Origin: Terriglobus sp. RCC_193 | Lineage (GTDB): Bacteria; Acidobacteriota; Terriglobia; Terriglobales; Acidobacteriaceae | Direction: 5' to 3' | Assembly (NCBI RefSeq): GCF_041355105.1 | Contig: NZ_JBFUPK010000001.1 | Span: 1,116,001-1,180,000 of the forward strand | Length of the DNA stretch: 64,000 bases | Shown here: one piece after another, positions 1-8,833 of the stretch | Layout of the letters: each line of letters opens with the position of its first letter | Position numbering within the stretch: position 1 is the first letter of the stretch | The notes under the pieces: model-generated | What the model was told of the DNA's origin: nothing | What the model saw: the letters and a program-made list of their open reading frames with translations, nothing else | Database searches by the model: none | Position numbers and translations under genes: made by a program

Positions 1-44
1 GCTGGCAAAACTGAACACAGCACCAGCAAGAAAGCGTTCTTCAC
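1..44 (-). CDS. Start of an exported protein (partial, runs off left edge)
   Basis: Only the first 14 codons are in the window. From a GTG at 44 the minus strand reads VKNAFLLVLCSVLPA, a short basic start followed by a hydrophobic core, which is how a signal peptide begins. A good ribosome binding site (TAGGAG) lies about six bases upstream of the GTG. An exported product is inferred; its function cannot be told from so little sequence. Confidence 0.45.
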   Translation of the reverse strand, partial: MKNAFLLVLCSVLP

Positions 45-151
45 TTCGCTCTCCTACCCCTGCAAAACGTGTCGTAACAGCAAAGGCCGCACCCATGCGG
101 TGTCATGACATGGATATGGCAGGAATGTAAGCCACATGAAAATTCATTGTC

Positions 152-190
152 AGCGAAGAAGAGACGGCGCTATGCCGTCCCTTCTTCGCT
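152..190. repeat. 17-bp hairpin between divergent genes
   Basis: Arms at 152-168 and 174-190 pair over 17 bp around a five-base loop. The single mismatch (A162 opposite C180 on the plus strand) becomes a G-U pair if the minus strand is the RNA. No T-run follows on either strand, so a simple terminator is unlikely. It could be a palindromic repeat copy or a structured leader of the minus-strand gene starting at 44. Confidence 0.5.
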
Positions 191-230
191 AAGCAATGTG
201 TACAATGTCCACATTAAGGAGAACGCCTTC

Positions 231-683
231 ATGGCCATCGCATCCACGCACAAAATCACACCGTTTCTCTGGTTCAACGGCAACGCAGAAGAGGCTGTCG
301 ATTTCTACATATCCGTATTCCCGGACGCTGAAAAAACAGGCGGTCTCCCCGGCCCCGGTGGCAAACCACTGACGATCTCTTTCCGCCTGGAAGACCTCTC
401 CTTCACAGCACTGAACAGCGACACCGAATTCCGCTTCACGAAAGCCATTTCTTTCCTGGTCACATGCAAGGACCAGGAAGAGATTGACTATTACTGGAAT
501 AAATTAACAGCCAACGGTGGTCAGGAAATCGCCTGCGGATGGCTGGAAGACAAGTTCGGTCTGGCGTGGCAGATCTGCCCTGAAAACATCTTCGATCTGG
601 TGAAGACACCCCAGGGATTTCAGGCCATGATGCAGATGAAAAAAATCATTGTCGCCGATCTGGAAGCCGCCGCAAAGGGATAG
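231..683 (+). CDS. VOC-fold protein, PhnB / 3-dmu-9_3-mt type
   Basis: A 150-residue protein of the vicinal oxygen chelate superfamily. The start KITPFLWFNGNAEEAVDFY and the later core with FRLEDLSFTALN, ending GWLEDKFGLAWQICP, follow the PhnB-like pattern (often labelled 3-demethylubiquinone-9 3-methyltransferase domain, although most members have no proven methyltransferase activity). The ATG at 231 is chosen because AAGGAG lies just upstream; the frame stays open further left to 105, but that stretch has no family similarity. It stands alone, with its end abutting the convergent HD-domain gene. The substrate is unknown. Confidence 0.8.
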   Translation: MAIASTHKITPFLWFNGNAEEAVDFYISVFPDAEKTGGLPGPGGKPLTISFRLEDLSFTALNSDTEFRFTKAISFLVTCKDQEEIDYYWNKLTANGGQEIACGWLEDKFGLAWQICPENIFDLVKTPQGFQAMMQMKKIIVADLEAAAKG

Positions 684-1262
684 CTACGCTCCGAAGAAGC
701 CGCGTTCTTTCGCTTCGGCAAGGCGCGGCTCCATATACTGCCACAGTGCCGGGCATCCTTCTTCAATCTGCCCGCGAATACGCTTCACCACGCGCTCATA
801 ACTGATGCCGTTTTCTTTCCAGCTCTGGCCGTTGTTATTCAGGTTCAGCAATGCAGGCATAGCGCGGTCAATCGCATTGGCAAACCTTGCCTCCGCCGTC
901 TGGCCCGCTTCAAATTCCTGCCACAACGATTCCAGTTCCGCGGCCTTATCTTTTGGTAGAAAGCCAAAGATACGCCGAATCGCCGCGAGTTCATCGCGCT
1001 TGCGTTCCGCCCATCCGCCTTCCACAAACGCCATGGTGTCGCCCGTATCAATCTCGCCGATGTCATGCACCAGCAGCATGCGGATCACATGATTCATGTT
1101 CACGGGCTCGGCTGCATACACTTCCAGCGAATACGCAAACAGGCAAAGCTGCCAGCTATGTTCTGCGGAGTTTTCATACCGCTCCAATTCCAGCGGTTTC
1201 ACCTTCCGCGTTACCGTCTTCAGCTTTTCTACTTCCAGGATGAACTCAATTGCCTGATGCAT
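684..1262 (-). CDS. HD-domain phosphohydrolase (YfbR-like)
   Basis: A 192-residue HD-superfamily protein of the small 5'-nucleotidase type (HD_3 / YfbR-like). The metal-binding residues can be placed: H35 in ENSAEHSW, H66-D67 in LLVHDIGEIDTGD, and a later Asp in FANAIDRAMPALL. Known relatives dephosphorylate deoxynucleoside 5'-monophosphates in the cytoplasm using a divalent metal. The gene ends directly against the convergent VOC gene at 683. The peroxiredoxin-like gene starts divergently on the other side, so the two may share a short promoter region. Substrate preference cannot be read from sequence. Confidence 0.8.
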   Translation of the reverse strand: MHQAIEFILEVEKLKTVTRKVKPLELERYENSAEHSWQLCLFAYSLEVYAAEPVNMNHVIRMLLVHDIGEIDTGDTMAFVEGGWAERKRDELAAIRRIFGFLPKDKAAELESLWQEFEAGQTAEARFANAIDRAMPALLNLNNNGQSWKENGISYERVVKRIRGQIEEGCPALWQYMEPRLAEAKERGFFGA

Positions 1263-1311
1263 TTATCCAGCTTAGTTGAAGCAAAGCGCCGAAACATCAG
1301 ACAATAAAGCC

Positions 1312-1980
1312 ATGGCCGCTTTGCAGGATAAGCTCGACGAGATTACACAGAACACGCGAAAGCTGGTGCAGGCCGAACGGCTCGCCATCAGCGAGCAGGC
1401 CATTGCCGAACTTTTCAGCTCTGGCATTGAAGATCACATCCTGCCCGTGGGTACTCTGGCGCCATCATTCGCGCTGGCAGACGCTGTCAGCAGCAAGATC
1501 GTTCGTTCCTCCGATCTTCTCGCGCTCGGTCCGCTCATCATCAATTTCTTCCGCGGTCGCTGGGATCCCTATTGCGTTACTGAACTCGAAGTCTGGCGCG
1601 ACCTTTATCCGCAGGTGCGCGAACGCGGTGCGTTGCTCATCGGCATCTCACCGCAGACGCTGCGCCAGAGCGACTTCACCGTGCAGCAGCACCATATCCC
1701 CTACCCTCTGCTGCAGGACGCAAACAGCGTACTGGCAGAGCAGTTCGGCATTGCCTATGCCGTATCAGCAACGCTGCAACGCTACTATCGTTCCATCCTG
1801 GTGAATATCCCGTTCATCAACAGTGGCAAGAACATCATGGCCGCACCGGATGACAGCGTATGGAAGCTGCCACTGCCTGCTACCTTTGTCATCGGTCAGG
1901 ATGGCACCATACGTTTTGCGCAGGCTCACGCCGACTTCCGTGTCCGCCCTGAACCGGAAGACGTCCTCGCCGCGCTCTAA
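1312..1980 (+). CDS. Peroxiredoxin-like AhpC/TSA-family protein with altered active site
   Basis: A thioredoxin-fold protein of about 222 residues, of the peroxiredoxin-like family whose usual signature is FYRGGWCPYC. Here the motif reads FFRGRWDPYC: the first Cys, normally the reactive one, is Asp, and only the second Cys remains. The rest of the fold is intact, including PLLQDANSVLAEQFGIAYAV and the strand PLPATFVIGQDGTIRF. Peroxidase activity is therefore doubtful, or uses the remaining Cys. ATG 1312 is chosen; a TTG at 1276 in the same frame is the alternative, and neither has a strong ribosome binding site. Confidence 0.75.
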   Translation: MAALQDKLDEITQNTRKLVQAERLAISEQAIAELFSSGIEDHILPVGTLAPSFALADAVSSKIVRSSDLLALGPLIINFFRGRWDPYCVTELEVWRDLYPQVRERGALLIGISPQTLRQSDFTVQQHHIPYPLLQDANSVLAEQFGIAYAVSATLQRYYRSILVNIPFINSGKNIMAAPDDSVWKLPLPATFVIGQDGTIRFAQAHADFRVRPEPEDVLAAL

Positions 1981-2017
1981 CAGCACACTGCTGAACGAAG
2001 CCATGCGAACGTAGTTC

Positions 2018-2060
2018 GTCATCCTGAGCGAAGTGCGAAGCACGCAGTCGAAGGACCTGC
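2018..2060. repeat. Dispersed GTCATCCTGAGC-type repeat
   Basis: The intergenic stretch contains CATCCTGAGCGAAG followed by CGAAGGACCTGC. Related copies (CATTCTGAGCAAAGCGAAG and the like) occur at 37809-37834 and twice, in opposite directions, at 41838-41890. All lie outside genes. This fits a short interspersed repeat family. Its function is unknown. Confidence 0.5.
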
Positions 2061-2085
2061 TTTCCTTTCCTAACCACGACGTAGC

Positions 2086-2137
2086 AAGAAAAAGAAAACG
2101 CAGCGACCGTTGCGGACATCGCCGCGATCGCTGCGTT
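2086..2137 (-). terminator. Rho-independent terminator of pgi
   Basis: Arms AACGCAGCGA (2097-2106) and TCGCTGCGTT (2128-2137) form a 10-bp stem with more GC pairs inside the loop. Read on the minus strand the hairpin is followed by a T-rich tract (TTTTCTTTTTCTTG), as expected for the end of the pgi transcript. Confidence 0.75.
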
Positions 2138-2154
2138 CGTTCTATGTCTTCGAG

Positions 2155-3888
2155 TTACGCCAGTGCTTCCGTGATCGCCAGCCCAAGCTGGTTCAACCCC
2201 TTCGATACATCTGCCCCCAGATGCACCCGCAGAGCACGACGTCCACGCTGCTGCAGCACAGCCAAGTCACCCGCCGCCTGCGCATCAATCACCACGCCAA
2301 ACGTGTACTTCGCATTTGGAATCGACACGTCCACCGCGTGATCCGCAGTAATCTGCAGAAACACACCCGTGTTCGGTCCGCCCTTGTAATCCTGACCGGT
2401 GGAGTGCAGGAAGCGCGGTCCAAAGCCGAGGCACGTGGCCACGGTCTTATCGTTGCGCACCAACATACGGAAGCTCTGGATCAGGTCTTCATGCTCCTGC
2501 GTCATCTCAATGTAGGCCAGCGTGGCAAAGTAATCGTGCTGCTTGATCTGCGCCAGATGTGCCTTCAGGTAATCGGTCAGCGTCTTGCCGGAAGCAGTCG
2601 TGGAGAGCGTCTGTCCATAGCTTTCATCCGCAAACAGCTTAATGCCGTCCACATCCAGAATAGGCTCATGCTCCGCCAGCTTGCCCGTCGCAGCATACTC
2701 GTCGGTCAGCTTGCGCGTCTCGATCTTCGCAGCTTCCACGTCGGGCTGGTTGAAGGTGTTAATGCCCATCACCGAACCCGCAACGGAAACCGCAATCTCC
2801 CACAGGTAGAAGATCGCCGGCAGTTCATACACATCGTCAATCGTGAAGCGAACCACGGGATGACCAGCCGCAGCCAGCGCATCTACCTTCGCGTCAAGAG
2901 CGGTGTTATCTGCGGTGCTCAGGCGAATGTAGGCGAACACACGATCGTTGCCATACACACTCGGCGCGCCAATCGTCTCGCGATCCACAGGCGTAATGCC
3001 CTTGCCCAGCTTGCCGGTCGATTCCGCAATCAACTGCTCCAGCCACGCTCCCAGATCAAAAATCTGTGGCGACGTGAAGAACGTCAGCTTGTCGCGGCCA
3101 GCGTTGTGGGCATCGCCCAGGATGATGCCCAGCAAAACACCCGGGTTCTTCGTAATCTCAGCCGTGTGCGCCGCATCCACGCCGCGCTTGGCCTGCTGCA
3201 GGAACTTCGGCACATCCAGACCAGCCACAGCAGCCGGAACAATTCCGAAATTCGACAGCGCGGAAAAGCGTCCACCAATCGTCTTATCGCCGTAGAAGAT
3301 GTGACGGAAACCATCCGCCTTCGCTACTGCTTCCATCTTGCTGCCTGGGTCGGTAATGGCGATGAAGTGCTTGCCAGCCTCAGCAGCGCCCACTTCCTTC
3401 TGCATCTCGCTGAAGAAGTAATCCTTCAGAATGTTCGGCTCCAGCGTCGAGCCGGACTTCGAAGCCACAATGCAAACCGTCTTCTTCAGGTTCACGGCGG
3501 CACGTGCCGCTGCCACCTGCGCCGGATCGGTCGAATCCACAATGTGCAGCTTCGGGAAACCTGCCTGATGACCATAGGTCAACGACAGCACTTCCGGGCA
3601 AAGCGACGATCCGCCCATGCCCAGCAGCAGCGCATGTTCAAAACCAGCAGCCTTTACGTCATCACGAAGTGCTGCAAACGACTGCAGATCGCCCAACTGG
3701 CGTTCCACAATATCCAGCCATCCCAGCCAGATCGACTCATCGTCAGAGCCCTGCCCGCTGGTCCACAGCGAAGCGTCCTTGGCAAAAAGACGGCCCAGTT
3801 TGTTGCCGTTGTGCCAATCGGCAGCGGTAGTAGCAACGGTGCTTTGCAGCGCGGAAGGAAGCGAAACCTGAAGTTCGAGCGAGCTCAT
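2155..3888 (-). CDS. pgi: Glucose-6-phosphate isomerase
   Basis: A 577-residue sugar isomerase that interconverts glucose 6-phosphate and fructose 6-phosphate in the cytoplasm. Family landmarks are present: the SIS-type phosphosugar motif ASKSGSTLEPNILK, then ITDPGSKMEAVA and GGRFSALSNFGIVPAA. It is close in style to the isomerase half of transaldolase/isomerase fusions, but no transaldolase domain is attached. The ATG at 3888 has GGAAGC just upstream. The gene ends in a clear terminator and is divergent from an IclR-type regulator; nothing in the sequence shows that the regulator acts on it. Confidence 0.9.
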   Translation of the reverse strand: MSSLELQVSLPSALQSTVATTAADWHNGNKLGRLFAKDASLWTSGQGSDDESIWLGWLDIVERQLGDLQSFAALRDDVKAAGFEHALLLGMGGSSLCPEVLSLTYGHQAGFPKLHIVDSTDPAQVAAARAAVNLKKTVCIVASKSGSTLEPNILKDYFFSEMQKEVGAAEAGKHFIAITDPGSKMEAVAKADGFRHIFYGDKTIGGRFSALSNFGIVPAAVAGLDVPKFLQQAKRGVDAAHTAEITKNPGVLLGIILGDAHNAGRDKLTFFTSPQIFDLGAWLEQLIAESTGKLGKGITPVDRETIGAPSVYGNDRVFAYIRLSTADNTALDAKVDALAAAGHPVVRFTIDDVYELPAIFYLWEIAVSVAGSVMGINTFNQPDVEAAKIETRKLTDEYAATGKLAEHEPILDVDGIKLFADESYGQTLSTTASGKTLTDYLKAHLAQIKQHDYFATLAYIEMTQEHEDLIQSFRMLVRNDKTVATCLGFGPRFLHSTGQDYKGGPNTGVFLQITADHAVDVSIPNAKYTFGVVIDAQAAGDLAVLQQRGRRALRVHLGADVSKGLNQLGLAITEALA

Positions 3889-4049
3889 AGTGCTTCCATT
3901 TTAGAGCGTGTTCCGGGTCTGCAACGTGTCGATGTTTCCTCCAGCAGACAGGCAAGGAATTGCAGCGAATCGATCTGCGGCGTTACACTGAAAGTGCGTT
4001 AATCGTCCGTCTGCGCGTTATTCGAACACTACCGCAAAGAGGTGCCTTC

Positions 4050-4913
4050 GTGTCTGACTCTGCTGTCCTTGATTCGCCTGCCGTTCTCACCGACACTCCC
4101 GCAGTGCCCCCGCCACCCGTGAAGGTCTCTCCCGCAAAGGCGCTCGAGATCTACCAGGGTGATGCCAATTTCATGACATCGCTGGCGCGCGGCCTCACGG
4201 TGCTGGAGACATTCACACAGCAAACGCCGCAGATGACCATCTCTCAGCTTGCGAACAAGACAGGTCTCAGCCGCGCGGCTGTCCGCCGCTGCCTCTACAC
4301 CCTCAACAAACTTGGCTACGTGGGTTCCGAAGACGGCCAGCGTTATTCCCTGCGGCCCAAGATGCTGTCGCTCAGCCACACTTACACCGTCAGCAACACA
4401 CTCTCCTCTGCGGCGCAGCCCATCCTCGAACGCATGAGTGAAAAGCTGAACGAGAGTTTCTCCGTGGCTACGCTGGACGGCGACGAGATCGTTTACATCG
4501 CCCGCACCCAGGTGCAGCGACTCATGAGCGTCGATCTTCACATCGGCAGCCGCCTGCCCGCCTACTGCACCAGCATGGGCCGCGTCCTCATCGCATCGCA
4601 GCCGCCGGATGAAGTTGAACGTTACCTGTCCCGTGTCGTCCTCAAGCCATTTACACCTCGAACAGTGAATACGGTCGAAAAACTTCGTATGCTCCTGCGC
4701 AATGTCCGCCGCAACGGCTACGCCGTCTGCGATCAGGAATACGAAGTCGGACTCCGTTCTATGGCCGTTCCGGTGTACGCTCCCAGCGGCAAGGTCATTG
4801 CCACCATCAACCTCAGCGGTCACGCCCCACGCATGCCCATGATGGAGATGCAGGCCAAATTTCTCCCCTATTTGCGCGCCGCAGCCAATGAATTGAGCGT
4901 TTTTCTCCGCTAG
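4050..4913 (+). CDS. IclR-family transcriptional regulator (PcaR/PcaU-like)
   Basis: A DNA-binding regulator of 287 residues. An N-terminal Pro-rich tail of about 35 residues is followed by the winged helix (FMTSLARGLTVLETF, then the recognition region LANKTGLSRAAVRRCLYTL) and the IclR effector domain (LHIGSRLPAYCTSMGRVLIA, then GYAVCDQEYEVGLRSMAVPV). This arrangement is typical of beta-ketoadipate regulators (PcaR/PcaU), but no aromatic catabolism genes are nearby, so the ligand is open. Start GTG 4050 is chosen because AAAGAGG precedes it by about seven bases; the frame is open further upstream. Confidence 0.85.
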   Translation: MSDSAVLDSPAVLTDTPAVPPPPVKVSPAKALEIYQGDANFMTSLARGLTVLETFTQQTPQMTISQLANKTGLSRAAVRRCLYTLNKLGYVGSEDGQRYSLRPKMLSLSHTYTVSNTLSSAAQPILERMSEKLNESFSVATLDGDEIVYIARTQVQRLMSVDLHIGSRLPAYCTSMGRVLIASQPPDEVERYLSRVVLKPFTPRTVNTVEKLRMLLRNVRRNGYAVCDQEYEVGLRSMAVPVYAPSGKVIATINLSGHAPRMPMMEMQAKFLPYLRAAANELSVFLR

Positions 4914-5062
4914 TCAGTTCGCATCGGAAGAAATTACCCACGCCTGAGAAGATTCCTCCCCGCCCGGGGTGTAATCCAATTTGCGCCACACGCGTCTCCC
5001 TAGAACAGCAACTGGAATCCAACTTTGTTGATTTGCAGGGGCTGTATCCGGTGGAGGCGTTT

Positions 5063-6214
5063 TTGACACCAGAACTCTGTGTCGTCGTACCAACCTTTAA
5101 CGAACGGGAGAACGTTCCACTCCTGATCCGAGAACTGTCTGCGTCTCTCGAAGGCTGGAACTGGGAGGTCGTGTTCGTTGACGACGACTCCGTCGATGGC
5201 ACTGCGGACGTTGTCTCCGTCCACGCAAAGACGAACCCTCGTGTTCGCCTCATTCATCGCATCGGGCGCCGTGGACTCTCCTCGGCCTGCCTGGAGGGCA
5301 TGTTGTCCTCGCAGGCCCCTCTGCTTGCTGTCATGGACGCCGATCTGCAGCACGACTCCAGCATCCTTCCCCGTATGGTGCAATGCCTGCAACAGGGCTC
5401 GCACGATGTGGTCGTCGGCACGCGCAACGCCGACGGCGGCAGCATGGGCGAGTTCTGCAAGTCGCGTGTCCTTCTCAGCCGCACCGGACAGCGCCTCAGC
5501 CAATGCATCTGCCGCTGCAAACTCTCTGACCCCATGAGTGGCTTCTTTCTGATCCGGCGCAGTTTCCTTATGGAAGTGGTGCGCAACGTCCGCGGAGAAG
5601 GCTTCAAGATCCTCGTGGACATGCTAAGTTCCGCCCACCGCCCGATACGACTGGCAGAGGTGGGCTATACCTTCCGCGCCCGTACCCACGGTGAAAGCAA
5701 GCTGGACGCCGCCGTTGCCATCGAATATCTCTTCCTGGTGCTGAACAAAATGCTGGGCGACGTCATCCCCGTCCAGCTCACACTGTTCATGCTGGTGGGC
5801 ACCATCGGCCTTATTCTTCATCTGTTGACGCTGCTCTATCTGGTAGATGGACGGCATGTACATTTCCTTACAGCACAGATCATCGCCACCTTCCTTGCCA
5901 TGACGGAAAACTTCGTCCTGAACAACCGGATCACCTTCCGCGACCGCCGTCTCAAAGGCAAACATCTCCTGCCGGGAATCCTGCGATTCGCCGTCACCTG
6001 CTCCTTTGGCGCATGGGCCAACTTCATCTTCACCCGCGCCCTCTGGCAATCCGGGGTGGAATGGTTGGTTGCGGGCTTCGCCGGCATTATGATCGCGTCT
6101 GTCTGGAATCTATCGGTAAGCAGTTTCGTTACGTGGCCCGTCCGTCGCCATACCGCAGACGCACGGCCAGACTATGATCCTGCGATGTCAGGCAATATCG
6201 AGGTCACGCATTGA
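5063..6214 (+). CDS. Polyprenol-phosphate glycosyltransferase fused to GtrA-like membrane domain
   Basis: A family 2 glycosyltransferase of the dolichol-phosphate mannosyltransferase type. Its catalytic half (about residues 1-235) starts LCVVVPTFNERENVPLLI and carries VFVDDDSVDGT, VMDADLQHD and DPMSGFFLIRR. The C-terminal half is a GtrA-like domain with about four membrane helices, which in relatives helps flip or use lipid-linked sugars. TTG 5063 is chosen as the start because a perfect GGAGG lies five bases upstream; GTG 5051 and TTG 5033 are in frame but have poorer sites. The stop overlaps the next gene's start, so the two membrane glycosyltransferases are translationally coupled. Confidence 0.85.
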   Translation: MTPELCVVVPTFNERENVPLLIRELSASLEGWNWEVVFVDDDSVDGTADVVSVHAKTNPRVRLIHRIGRRGLSSACLEGMLSSQAPLLAVMDADLQHDSSILPRMVQCLQQGSHDVVVGTRNADGGSMGEFCKSRVLLSRTGQRLSQCICRCKLSDPMSGFFLIRRSFLMEVVRNVRGEGFKILVDMLSSAHRPIRLAEVGYTFRARTHGESKLDAAVAIEYLFLVLNKMLGDVIPVQLTLFMLVGTIGLILHLLTLLYLVDGRHVHFLTAQIIATFLAMTENFVLNNRITFRDRRLKGKHLLPGILRFAVTCSFGAWANFIFTRALWQSGVEWLVAGFAGIMIASVWNLSVSSFVTWPVRRHTADARPDYDPAMSGNIEVTH

Positions 6215-7485
6215 GTCTTTTTGCACGACGATTCTGGAGTCTCTTGGAACGAATCCCCCTGGCCGTCCGCATCCTGTGGCTTATGGCTGCCCTGGCGCTG
6301 CCCATCTGGGCCTCGCTCGATGACACAGCCTGGGACATGCAGGTGTACAACCACGCGCTCATCAGCATGGATCGCGGCCATGACCCATACCAGGACGCCA
6401 CAGACATCCAGAAGCAGCATCACCAACAACTGGCAGCCAACGGGCGGCTGGCCAACGATCAGGCGCCGCCTTATAGCTACGTCTACGCGCCCATCACGCT
6501 GCCGCTGCTGAAAGCCCTTGGCCATCTGCCGCGCACGTTACTCATAACGCTGTACTGGCTGGTCTATTTCGCCGGTGCACTTAGCGCCATCGCGGTCTGC
6601 GCCACCTTCGCACAAGCCTCTGAAATTCCGGGGGTCCTCTACCTCGCAGGCATTGCCCTCTTCTTCCCGGGTTTGTTGGCCAACGGCGTCATCCTCAGCG
6701 GCAATATTGCTTACATCCTTTACGGAGCAATCTTCGCCACAGCCCTGCTCGGCTGGCGACGCAACCAGTGGATCCCCTTTTACGCAGTGATTCTTTTCGC
6801 CACCTGCGTGAAAGCGCCCATGCTGTCGCTGATTCTCATCGCGCCGCTCTCCAGTAAGAAGAACTGGCTTCCTACCTTCAGCGTCATCACGGCAGGTATC
6901 GGTCTATACGCACTGCAACCGATATTCATGCCATCACTCTTCCGTCACTATCTTGAGGCGGTAGAGCTACAGTTCAGCTTTAATCACGACTTTGGCTGCA
7001 GCCCTGCCGGTCTCTTCAGCAGTTTCCTCTACAAGCGCGGCATCCCTTACTCTCCCAGCTGCTACCTCTTCTTTGCGGCCTATGCACTCCCCATCTTTGC
7101 GGCTCTGCTCTATGGCGCTCGCCTATACGAACGCGGTCGCATCACGCTTCAGCAGTGGGGTCCTGTTCTTCTTGTCGGCGTGTTGCTCTTAAATCCGCGC
7201 ATCATGGAATACGACGCCGCAGCCATCACCCTGCCCCTGGCACTGATCGGCTGGCGTGTCGCACGTAGCACTACCCGCCCTGAGCTCGTCTACACGCTGA
7301 AAGTCCTTGCCTTCGTCGTCCTGAACGGATTGGCCATCTACAGTTGGCTCATCCGCAAAGCCATCGACGGCCCGCTCATCCTGCTCACCTTCGCAGCCGG
7401 ATACTGGCTGCTGATGAAAGAAGCAAAGCCAGTGCACGAAGTTCAGACCATAGAACCCCATTCCCGCGCACTGGCTTCCACCTGA
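6211..7485 (+). CDS. GT87-like integral membrane glycosyltransferase
   Basis: A polytopic membrane protein of 424 residues with about nine to ten hydrophobic helices and an early loop ASLDDTAWDMQVYNHAL. Asp residues in the first external loop are typical of GT-C enzymes that use polyprenol-phosphate sugars (GT87/DUF2029, related to mannosyltransferases). It starts at TTG 6211, overlapping the stop of the preceding gene. The pair suggests a pathway in which the first enzyme makes a polyprenol-linked sugar and this one transfers it outside the membrane. The acceptor is unknown. Family assignment rests on topology and context more than on strict motifs. Confidence 0.7.
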   Translation: MSLFARRFWSLLERIPLAVRILWLMAALALPIWASLDDTAWDMQVYNHALISMDRGHDPYQDATDIQKQHHQQLAANGRLANDQAPPYSYVYAPITLPLLKALGHLPRTLLITLYWLVYFAGALSAIAVCATFAQASEIPGVLYLAGIALFFPGLLANGVILSGNIAYILYGAIFATALLGWRRNQWIPFYAVILFATCVKAPMLSLILIAPLSSKKNWLPTFSVITAGIGLYALQPIFMPSLFRHYLEAVELQFSFNHDFGCSPAGLFSSFLYKRGIPYSPSCYLFFAAYALPIFAALLYGARLYERGRITLQQWGPVLLVGVLLLNPRIMEYDAAAITLPLALIGWRVARSTTRPELVYTLKVLAFVVLNGLAIYSWLIRKAIDGPLILLTFAAGYWLLMKEAKPVHEVQTIEPHSRALAST

Positions 7486-7499
7486 TTCTTCGTTAAGAG

Positions 7500-8279
7500 C
7501 TACCGCGAAACGCCTTCCAGCGGCGAACTCGCTGAAGCATACAGACGCCTCGGCATACGACCCGCCAGATAAGCCTGCCGTCCGGCCAGCACTGCATTCC
7601 CCATCGCCTCAGCCATCAGCACCGGCTCGCGCGCCTCAGCAATCGCCGTATTCATCAGCACTGCGTCGAACCCCATCTCCATCGCAACAGCCGCATCGCT
7701 CGCTGTGCCCACACCCGCGTCCACGATCAACGGAACTTCCGTGATCATCTCGCGAAGGATGCGAAGGTTCGCTGTGTTCTGCAAACCAAGGCCTGATCCG
7801 ATTGGCGCTCCCAGCGGCATCACGGCCGCCGCACCGGCGTCAATCAATCGTTTCGCAAACACAATATCATCAGAGGTATACGGAAGAACTGTAAAGCCTT
7901 CCTTCACCAGAACCTCAGTTGCTAACAGTGTCCCGGCAACGTCGGGATACAGCGTCCGCTTGTCGCCAATGACCTCAATCTTCACCCAGTCGGAGATACC
8001 CACCTCACGCCCCAGCCGAGCAGCACGGATCGCCTCCTCGCCGGTATAGCAACCTGCCGTATTCGGCAGCAGGAAGTACCGTTGTGGATCGATAAAATCC
8101 AGCAACGACTCCTTGGACCGGTCCAGGTTCACGCGACGCACCGCCACCGTAACCATCTCCGCGCCCGACGCCTCAATGGCATCCCGCGTCTCCGGTCCAT
8201 CCTTGTACTTTCCTGTTCCAACAATCAGCCGCGACTGAAATGCCTTGCCTGCAATGACGAGAGGTTCCATGCCTTCCAT
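7500..8279 (-). CDS. thiG: Thiazole synthase ThiG
   Basis: A TIM-barrel enzyme of about 259 residues that forms the thiazole phosphate moiety of thiamine from deoxyxylulose 5-phosphate, dehydroglycine and ThiS thiocarboxylate. Landmarks are [11 protein letters not shown] at the start, the Schiff-base Lys region [10 protein letters not shown], and the phosphate-binding end [32 protein letters not shown] 8279 and ATG 8270 are both plausible starts. It is the last gene of a minus-strand run after an Rrf2 regulator and a CMD protein. No other thi gene is in the window and I see no TPP riboswitch. Confidence 0.93.
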   Translation of the reverse strand: MEGMEPLVIAGKAFQSRLIVGTGKYKDGPETRDAIEASGAEMVTVAVRRVNLDRSKESLLDFIDPQRYFLLPNTAGCYTGEEAIRAARLGREVGISDWVKIEVIGDKRTLYPDVAGTLLATEVLVKEGFTVLPYTSDDIVFAKRLIDAGAAAVMPLGAPIGSGLGLQNTANLRILREMITEVPLIVDAGVGTASDAAVAMEMGFDAVLMNTAIAEAREPVLMAEAMGNAVLAGRQAYLAGRMPRRLYASASSPLEGVSR

Positions 8280-8347
8280 TCTATGAGCGGTTCTCACGCT
8301 TATGCAGTGTCCTGCGTCACCAGAAACGGTAAAAGGTGTCGTCCAAT

Positions 8348-8833
8348 TCAACTGCGCTTAGTCAGCCATGCCGCATTCTTCGCAAGCTGGTCGGCAGGCA
8401 CATCCTGTAGCAGGGTTACCAGCAGGTCCGACATCCGCACACTCGCCAATTTCTCCCGCCACGCCCGGTCCGCATCCCACATCACCCGTGCAATGCCGCA
8501 GGGCTTTGTGTCGCAATACCCCGGTTCGCGGCATGGATTATTCCCGCGAATCTCTGTGCAGACAAACGTGGAAGCCTTCCCCTCCACCGCCTCCACCACA
8601 TCCAGAAACGTAATCTGATCCGGCGAACGCTTCAGGCGATAACCCCCATTGGGGCCGAGTGTTCCTTCCACCAGCCCCGCCAGCGACAACGCCTGAAGCG
8701 CCTTGGCCAGATATTCCTTCGGAACCCCATGAAACTCCGCCAGCACCTTCGCAGGCAGAAAATGGCCCTCCGGCAACCCCGCCAGTATCGCGCAACAGTG
8801 TAGGGCCCATTCCACATGATTCCGAAGTTGCAT
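8348..8833 (-). CDS. Rrf2-family transcriptional regulator
   Basis: A winged-helix regulator of 161 residues. The N-terminal DNA-binding part includes the wing GPNGGYRL, and the C-terminal half holds four Cys (about 92, 101, 107 and 112, in FVC, NPC, GYC and KPC). In this family such Cys bind an iron-sulfur cluster that senses iron, redox state or nitric oxide. Its start overlaps the stop of the upstream CMD-domain gene by one base, so both are in one operon with thiG. A palindrome at 9335-9355 in front of the operon is the obvious candidate for its own operator. Confidence 0.88.
   Translation of the reverse strand: MQLRNHVEWALHCCAILAGLPEGHFLPAKVLAEFHGVPKEYLAKALQALSLAGLVEGTLGPNGGYRLKRSPDQITFLDVVEAVEGKASTFVCTEIRGNNPCREPGYCDTKPCGIARVMWDADRAWREKLASVRMSDLLVTLLQDVPADQLAKNAAWLTKRS

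Noticed and set aside
2110-4002. Long open frame (630 codons) antisense to pgi
   Set aside because: It mirrors pgi on the opposite strand, has Arg/His/Gln-rich composition without domains, and arises because stop codons are rare opposite GC-rich biased codons. The pgi frame has full family motifs.
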